Positions 28,296 through 33,716 of a DNA stretch of 33,716 nt are shown in pieces. This DNA is from Quinella sp. 1Q5 (lineage in GTDB: Bacteria > Bacillota > Negativicutes > Selenomonadales > Selenomonadaceae). A model generated the notes under the pieces. That model ran no database searches. It saw only the letters and a program-made list of their open reading frames with translations, and was not told the DNA's origin. The stretch covers positions 1-33,716 of the forward strand of contig JACXWG010000015.1 of assembly GCA_014764605.1 (NCBI GenBank). Direction: 5' to 3'. Position 1 is the stretch's first letter. Each line of letters opens with the position of its first letter. Both the position numbers and the translations under genes were made by a program.

Positions 28296-28322
28296 GCGGG
28301 CGAATGAAAGGAGGATTTTTTT

Positions 28323-28994
28323 ATGTTCAGGAAAGTCCTGATGTGTGTGCTAATGTTGGCTAGCTCGTTAATCGTCGGTTGTGGTGGCGCAGATAAAGTC
28401 GTTGGCTCGCCCGATAAGGCAATACTCGCTTATTCAGAGCTGGTCACTATGGGCGAATCACCGAACATGTCGGCGGCGGGTTTCTCCGACGAAGACAACA
28501 AGAACTTGCGCAATATGATGATTAAAATCTTCGAGGCGTCGTTCAATGCGATTGTTCCCCTTAGCGACAAGAGCGCGGAAGACCTAGCGAACGTCTTCTA
28601 CGACAGTAGCAAAGCTAGGATTAAATTCCAAACCACGCTAAAGACTGACGACGCCGAACGCCCCGTAGTCGAGATTAAGACGACGCCTTTTAACATGTCG
28701 GACAACGCCACGGCTTACGCGCCCAATGATGAACTAATCGCGCTAATCGGCATGGTCGGCAAACTCAAATCAGACGGCGCGACGGACGAGCAGTTGAAAT
28801 CCAATCCCGAAGTTCAAAAGCTAGCAGTCGAGGTCTTCGGTAAATATCTTAAAGAACTGCCCCTTCAGCCGGAGATGACTTGCGCTGTTGTCTGCAAAAA
28901 AGTCACGGGCACCGACGGCAATACCCATTGGGCACCCGACGACGTGAACGCGCTAATGGACTTCATAACGTTCGGCAAGCTAGCTGATAAGTAA
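28323..28994 (+). CDS. lipoprotein, DUF5105-like, paralog 1
   Basis: 223 aa; lipobox LIVGCGG; SPDKAILAYSELVTMGESPNMSAAGFSDED. Confidence 0.75.
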   Translation: MFRKVLMCVLMLASSLIVGCGGADKVVGSPDKAILAYSELVTMGESPNMSAAGFSDEDNKNLRNMMIKIFEASFNAIVPLSDKSAEDLANVFYDSSKARIKFQTTLKTDDAERPVVEIKTTPFNMSDNATAYAPNDELIALIGMVGKLKSDGATDEQLKSNPEVQKLAVEVFGKYLKELPLQPEMTCAVVCKKVTGTDGNTHWAPDDVNALMDFITFGKLADK

Positions 28995-29069
28995 CGGGCA
29001 TCCGTTGCCCCCGCAGACGTTCGGCAGTCGCGGGTCAACTTCAAATAACTTGATTGGAGGGTTTGTTTT

Positions 29070-29780
29070 ATGATTAAGAAGATTGTTTTCGGGGCATTGA
29101 CGCTCTTGCTTGCGCTGTGCTTGGTCGGTTGCGGCGGCAAGAAGGAAGACGCCGCTAAAAAGGACGAGGCTCCCGCTAAGGCTGAAGAAGTCAAAGTCGA
29201 GGGCACGCCCGATAAAGCAGTTCTCGCCTATGCGCAACTGTACTCTTACGGCATTATCGAAGATGAGAACATGAAGGCGGCCGGAATGACTGAAAAAGAC
29301 GTTGAAGCCGTTCAAGACCAAGTGCTTGCTCCGATTGTCGACGCCTTCAAGCAATATCCGCTTAGTGATGAGAGCGTCGCGGAGATGACTGGCAACTACG
29401 TCGCAAAACTTCATACGGGAATGGACATGAAAGCCACCGTTAAAAAAGAAGATACTAAAAATCCCGTCGTCGAACTCAAAGCCACGACGATTAATCAGGC
29501 AGGAGCCGCGCAAGTCGCAGAAAACAACGCTGACTTAGTAGCACTCGGCACCGCTTATGGCGAGCTTCAGGCGCAAGGCTTGACTGCTGAACAGCTCAAG
29601 GAAAGCACAGAGTTCCAACAGTTCGCGCTTGAATCAATCGACAACTTCATTAACGAGTTCCCGCTCAACGCCGAACAGACCCTTGAGGTCACTTGCGAGG
29701 CTGTTCAAGGTTCCGATGGCAAAATGTATTGGGCACCGCAAGACCCCCAAGCCGTTGCTAAGTTCGTTAGCGGCAAATAA
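29070..29780 (+). CDS. lipoprotein, DUF5105-like, paralog 2
   Basis: 236 aa; lipobox LVGCGG; TPDKAVLAYAQLYSYG...MKAAGMTEKDVEAVQDQVLAPIVDAF; aligns along its length with 28323-28994 product. Confidence 0.75.
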   Translation: MIKKIVFGALTLLLALCLVGCGGKKEDAAKKDEAPAKAEEVKVEGTPDKAVLAYAQLYSYGIIEDENMKAAGMTEKDVEAVQDQVLAPIVDAFKQYPLSDESVAEMTGNYVAKLHTGMDMKATVKKEDTKNPVVELKATTINQAGAAQVAENNADLVALGTAYGELQAQGLTAEQLKESTEFQQFALESIDNFINEFPLNAEQTLEVTCEAVQGSDGKMYWAPQDPQAVAKFVSGK

Positions 29781-29798
29781 TTTTAATCGACTATCAGT

Positions 29799-29837
29799 GG
29801 TTAGTGGTTAGGCTTTCTAATCGCTAACCCTTTTTTT
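29799..29837 (+). terminator. Rho-independent terminator after lipoprotein 2
   Basis: GGTTAGTGGTTAG-GCTTT-CTAATCGCTAACC 13-bp stem (GU pairs) and T7. Confidence 0.8.
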
Positions 29838-29852
29838 AAAGGAGATGAGGAT

Positions 29853-31883
29853 ATGCAGACCTTTCGACGATTTTTTTTGCTAGCAATCTGTTTGATAGCG
29901 GCGTTGATTATGGGTTGCGGCGATGATTCGGCGGGCGGAACTGTAACTAAGCAGGCGAACAAGTCCGCGAACTTCAGCGACGCTTACAAGGCTGACGACA
30001 CCTGGATTGTCTATTGGTATCTTTGCGGCACGGATTTGGAGACCAGTAGCGGCGCGGCGTCGAATGATTTTCAAGAACTCCTCAACGTCAAGCTTCCCGC
30101 TAATGTTAAGTTCCTAATCATGACTGGCGGCACTCAGCAATGGCAAAATGATGTCGTTTCTAGCGACGCCGTCGAGTTCTACCTTTACAGCTCGAACGGA
30201 TTGGAGCGCATTGGCTCATTCGACGATGCTGACATGGGACACGTTCAGACACTTACTGACTTCATCAAATACGGCAAGGAGAATTACACCGCTGACCATA
30301 GAGTATTTGTCTTCTGGGATCACGGCGGCGGCTCGGCGGCTGGTATCTGCGTTGACGAGCGCACGGGAAATATCCTCAGCCTAAACGATGTTCACAATGC
30401 TTTTGCCGCTTCCTATGAACCTAACGCAGAAAATCCGCCCTTCGAGCTTATCGGCTTCGACGCCTGCTTAATGGCGACTTACGACACCGTGAACGCCCTA
30501 GACGGCTTGACGCGCTATGTAACTGCTTCGGAGGAGACTGAACCCTCTGTCGGCTGGAACTATTCGGGCTGGGTCGGTGCTCTCGCCGAAAATCCCGCTA
30601 TGGGTGGAGCAAAACTCGGTCAAATCATCTGCGATACTTACATGGAAGACTGCAAAAGCTATTGGGTAGAAGACACCGCGACGCTTTCCGTTATCGACCT
30701 GTCGAAGCTCCCCTACTTGCGCAATGCTTATGAATCGTTCGGGCTTGAAGCTCTTAGGGCGGCTCATAATAATCCGCGTAACTTCTTCGCTAAGTTCGGT
30801 CGCGGAGCCGCACAAGCAGAGAATTATGGCGGCAACACTCGCAAGACTGGTTATACGAACATGGTTGATATTGTCGACCTGGCTAAGGGTAGCAAGGACA
30901 TTCTCCCGAATACGAGCAATAAACTTATCAGCGCGGTTGATGACGCCGTTATTTACAAAGTTCAGGGCGCGTATCGTAATCGCGGCGGCGGCTTGTCTAG
31001 TTTCTATTCTTACAGCGGCGACGAACAAACTTTGGTTGCTTATCTCAACCTAGACTCCGCACCTGTGCCGCAAAAGCTCCTGTACTACTATCTGATTTAC
31101 GGCGAACTGCCCGAAGACGTTATCCCGCTCCTAAATGATGATTCACTCGTCACGCCCGCACCGACTGCACCGCCTCCGCAAGCCGAGCGGCAAGAGATTT
31201 TCCAAATATCACAGCTTGAGGACTTCCCAGTACAAATGGACAGCAACGGCAATACATTCGTTCAGCTAAGCCCTGAGCAAATGGATTTACTCTCTAGCGT
31301 GCATTGTCAGCTGGTTTATATGAGCGTGGAAGATGACATCTTGCTTTATCTCGGTAGCGACGCCGATATTAACGCCGATTGGAACGCTGGCACCTTTACT
31401 GATAATTTCCGCGGCGTGTGGCCTATGCTTGACGGGCACCCCGTTTACGTCGAAATTACCGAAGAGAACGACGGCTATAACCTCTACTCTATTCCGATTA
31501 AGCTTAACGGCGTCGAATGCAATTTGCAGGTCGCTTACGTCTACGCCGAAGAAAAATATTATATCCTCGGCGCAAGGAAGGGTTTGGATAGCAACGGCAT
31601 GAGTAGCCGCGAACTTATCAAGCTTCGCGCAGGCGACGAGATTACCACGCTCCATTACGGCATGACGATTTCGGGCGACGACGAAGACTTTACGCAAGTT
31701 GAGGTCGACACGTTCATCATTGGCGATAATCCGCAAGTCAAAGATGAACCGCTCGGCGACGGCAATTACGGCTATGCTTTTGAATTCGTCAGCCCGACCG
31801 CCAACGATAGCGCGTTGTCTAACTTTATCCTCTTCACGATTGCCAACGGCGAGATTACTACCGATATTAGCGTTCAGGAGTAA
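29853..31883 (+). CDS. clostripain-family (C11) cysteine peptidase lipoprotein
   Basis: 676 aa; lipobox LIMGCGDD; TWIVYWYLCGTDLE, VFVFWDHGGGSAAGICVDE (His), ELIGFDACLMATYD (Cys), TASEETEPSVGWNY. Confidence 0.9.
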   Translation: MQTFRRFFLLAICLIAALIMGCGDDSAGGTVTKQANKSANFSDAYKADDTWIVYWYLCGTDLETSSGAASNDFQELLNVKLPANVKFLIMTGGTQQWQNDVVSSDAVEFYLYSSNGLERIGSFDDADMGHVQTLTDFIKYGKENYTADHRVFVFWDHGGGSAAGICVDERTGNILSLNDVHNAFAASYEPNAENPPFELIGFDACLMATYDTVNALDGLTRYVTASEETEPSVGWNYSGWVGALAENPAMGGAKLGQIICDTYMEDCKSYWVEDTATLSVIDLSKLPYLRNAYESFGLEALRAAHNNPRNFFAKFGRGAAQAENYGGNTRKTGYTNMVDIVDLAKGSKDILPNTSNKLISAVDDAVIYKVQGAYRNRGGGLSSFYSYSGDEQTLVAYLNLDSAPVPQKLLYYYLIYGELPEDVIPLLNDDSLVTPAPTAPPPQAERQEIFQISQLEDFPVQMDSNGNTFVQLSPEQMDLLSSVHCQLVYMSVEDDILLYLGSDADINADWNAGTFTDNFRGVWPMLDGHPVYVEITEENDGYNLYSIPIKLNGVECNLQVAYVYAEEKYYILGARKGLDSNGMSSRELIKLRAGDEITTLHYGMTISGDDEDFTQVEVDTFIIGDNPQVKDEPLGDGNYGYAFEFVSPTANDSALSNFILFTIANGEITTDISVQE

Positions 31884-31885
31884 GC

Positions 31886-33022
31886 ATGAAAAAATTTTTA
31901 GCTCTAGTATTCGCACTTAGCTTTATGACTTCAACGGCATTGGCGGCGGGCGAACCTAAAATCTTAGCGGATTCGGCAATATTAGTTGAGGCTAACACGG
32001 GGCGAATCATCTACGAAAAGAATCCCGACGCCCTTCACGAACCAGCGAGTATGACTAAGATGTTGACTTGTGTTATCGCGCTTGAGGAACTTAACCCAAC
32101 GCAAGAAGTCTTCATGGATAGTCAAGCGGTAATGGCGGAAGACAATACCCTTGACTGGACGACGAGCGATTCAATCAGCGCACGCGACATGATAACGGCG
32201 GTCATGCTCGTCAGCGAGAACGGCGGCGCACTTGCCCTAGCCCAAACCATTAGCGGCAACGTGGATAGCTTCGCCGACCTGATGAACGATAAGGCGCAGG
32301 CTCTCGGCTGTAAGAATTCGCACTTCGTCAATCCAAATGGCTTGCCCAATACTAATCATTATTCCTCCGCCGCTGATATGGCGTGTATCGCGGTCTATTG
32401 CATGAAGAACGACACCTTCCGCGAAATCGTCAACACTCGGCGGACCTCCATTCACTGGACGTTTCCTAAGGACAAGTGGAGCGAACTCAACAACACCAAT
32501 GAGCTACTCGGCAAGTACAATGGCGCGAACGGTATCAAGACTGGTTGGACGACTGCCGCGGGCGGTTGCTTGGCTGCCAGTGCTAAGCGCGGCGAGATTG
32601 AACTGATTGCTATCGTCATGCACTCGACTAATCACGACACGCGATTTGATGACGCGTCCGCTTTGCTCAATTTCGGCTTTGAACGCGTCCGATTAGTCAA
32701 AGCTATAGATAAGGAGCAGACTAAGAAGAAAATCTTTGTGCGCGGCGGCGAAAAGGCTACTGTTCATGTTAGCGTTGATAAGAGTTTGGACTTTCCGCTG
32801 ATGGCTGGCGAAGATTCTAAGCTCTTGAAGGTTGTTTACGACTTACCAAAGATTGTCGACGCTGGAAACGGAATTGACGCGGGGCAAGTCCTCGGCGAGG
32901 CTGTCTTGCTCTATGACGGCAAGCCCGTAGCTCGTGCGCCGCTCGTCGCCCGTGAAAGCGTCGATGCGGGCTTCAGTTTAGGTTCGCTCTTCGTGAAACT
33001 TATCGCGCCTCTGCTTAGCTAA
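31886..33022 (+). CDS. dacF: D-alanyl-D-alanine carboxypeptidase (DacF/PBP5-6 type, S11)
   Basis: 378 aa; signal peptide; EPASMTKMLTCVIALE (SxxK), SENGGALALA (SxN), NGIKTGWTTAAGGCLAAS (KTG). Confidence 0.94.
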   Translation: MKKFLALVFALSFMTSTALAAGEPKILADSAILVEANTGRIIYEKNPDALHEPASMTKMLTCVIALEELNPTQEVFMDSQAVMAEDNTLDWTTSDSISARDMITAVMLVSENGGALALAQTISGNVDSFADLMNDKAQALGCKNSHFVNPNGLPNTNHYSSAADMACIAVYCMKNDTFREIVNTRRTSIHWTFPKDKWSELNNTNELLGKYNGANGIKTGWTTAAGGCLAASAKRGEIELIAIVMHSTNHDTRFDDASALLNFGFERVRLVKAIDKEQTKKKIFVRGGEKATVHVSVDKSLDFPLMAGEDSKLLKVVYDLPKIVDAGNGIDAGQVLGEAVLLYDGKPVARAPLVARESVDAGFSLGSLFVKLIAPLLS

Positions 33023-33023
33023 T

Positions 33024-33057
33024 AAAAAGCCCCCTTCCAAGTCGGTTGGGGGTTTTT
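33024..33057 (+). terminator. Rho-independent terminator after dacF
   Basis: GCCCCCTTCC-AAGTC-GGTTGGGGG followed by TTTTT. Confidence 0.75.
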
Positions 33058-33076
33058 CTATGCCGTGATGATTTTT

Positions 33077-33716
33077 TTATGCCATAGCACGCCGATAAGC
33101 CTTCGCCGCGTCCAAAATCCTGCGGTCAGGCTCGTAAATCTGCTTGCGAACCTTTTTAACCGTCTTTTCGTCCGCGAAATGCTCCGGCATGTCTTTATAG
33201 TCGCTTGAATTCGTGAAATGCGCCCATTCGTCTTCTAAAGCGCGGATTGTCCAAAGATATTTCTCCATAATGTCTTCCGGCGTCATGTTATCGGCGTCTT
33301 CGGTCTTCTGCGCGGAAATTTTGTTATCATCGCCGTTTATCGTGCCGTTTGACGGATTAAAGCCTGTTTGATTAGCATTTGTGAGCGTCGAACCTTCCGA
33401 AACGCTTTGATTTGCGATTTCGCCGCCTGAAACGTTCATTGCGGCACCTTGTGCAAGATTTGACGCACAAACGCCGCTAATATTGCCTCCGCCCGCTCCA
33501 ATCGATGATAATTCCGCCATCGCCGACGAAGATGCCTTGACCATCGCCCGCGTCATGGCTTCGCGTGCCTCTTCCTTAGTCGTAGCCCTCTTGAGTTCAG
33601 ATTTTAGCTCTTCGCGGGCTTCGTCGGCGGCTTTTGCCTTTTTGTAGGTCTTCGGGTCGTTCACGCGCAAAAATCCGAGTTCTTCGTCGCTTAATTTCTG
33701 TCCAGCCTTGAGTTTG
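33077..33716 (-). CDS. hypothetical charged/low-complexity protein, 5' end beyond the right edge
   Basis: Frame stays open upstream of the tracked start: ...KLKAGQKLSDEELGFLRVNDPKTYKKAKAADEAREELK; stop at 33077. Confidence 0.65.
   Translation of the reverse strand, partial: KLKAGQKLSDEELGFLRVNDPKTYKKAKAADEAREELKSELKRATTKEEAREAMTRAMVKASSSAMAELSSIGAGGGNISGVCASNLAQGAAMNVSGGEIANQSVSEGSTLTNANQTGFNPSNGTINGDDNKISAQKTEDADNMTPEDIMEKYLWTIRALEDEWAHFTNSSDYKDMPEHFADEKTVKKVRKQIYEPDRRILDAAKAYRRAMA

Noticed and set aside
28998-29014. GGGCA...TGCCC hairpin between lipoprotein genes
   Set aside because: Short stem without T-tract; insufficient for a terminator or riboswitch call.
28980-29513. 177-aa minus-strand ORF
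   Set aside because: Antisense to lipoprotein 2, which has signal peptide, lipobox and paralog support.
30498-31028. 176-aa minus-strand ORF inside the clostripain gene
   Set aside because: Antisense shadow ORF; the sense strand has catalytic motifs.
31287-31916. 209-aa minus-strand ORF
   Set aside because: Antisense to the clostripain C-terminus; no SD or recognisable family.

Overview
The window looks like a low-redundancy chromosomal segment of a Negativicutes-like (Selenomonadales-type) bacterium; this placement is inferred from gene content and protein flavour only. Housekeeping genes dominate: rph, rdgB-type XTP/dITP diphosphatase, YfcE-type phosphodiesterase, mutL and mutS, a PBP2/SpoVD-type transpeptidase with PASTA, telA, an XpaC-TM2 protein, plsY, tRNA-Leu(UAG), argS, two tandem L,D-transpeptidase-like genes, rpoE, pyrG, a NirJ2-like radical SAM protein, rbfA, nrnA, truB, two paralogous lipoproteins, a clostripain-family lipoprotein and a D-Ala-D-Ala carboxypeptidase. 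No CRISPR array, rRNA or intact mobile element was seen, and I cannot claim a clear-cut novel defence or biosynthetic system. The most interesting points are: (1) a compact gene graveyard at ~11.4-14.07 kb with a doubly broken HlyD gene, an apparent ABC-2 permease::UspA deletion chimera, a relic of an MmeI-like DNA methyltransferase and a multiply frameshifted LysR relic preceded by an orphan signal peptide; (2) a tandem L,D-transpeptidase pair whose first copy has lost both catalytic-motif His and Cys; (3) mutS and mutL separated, within one apparent operon, by a lobe-order-swapped SBP-like lipoprotein, a DUF2156-STAS fusion, a MATE and an MFS transporter; (4) an unlisted 47-aa membrane miniprotein squeezed between two terminators.
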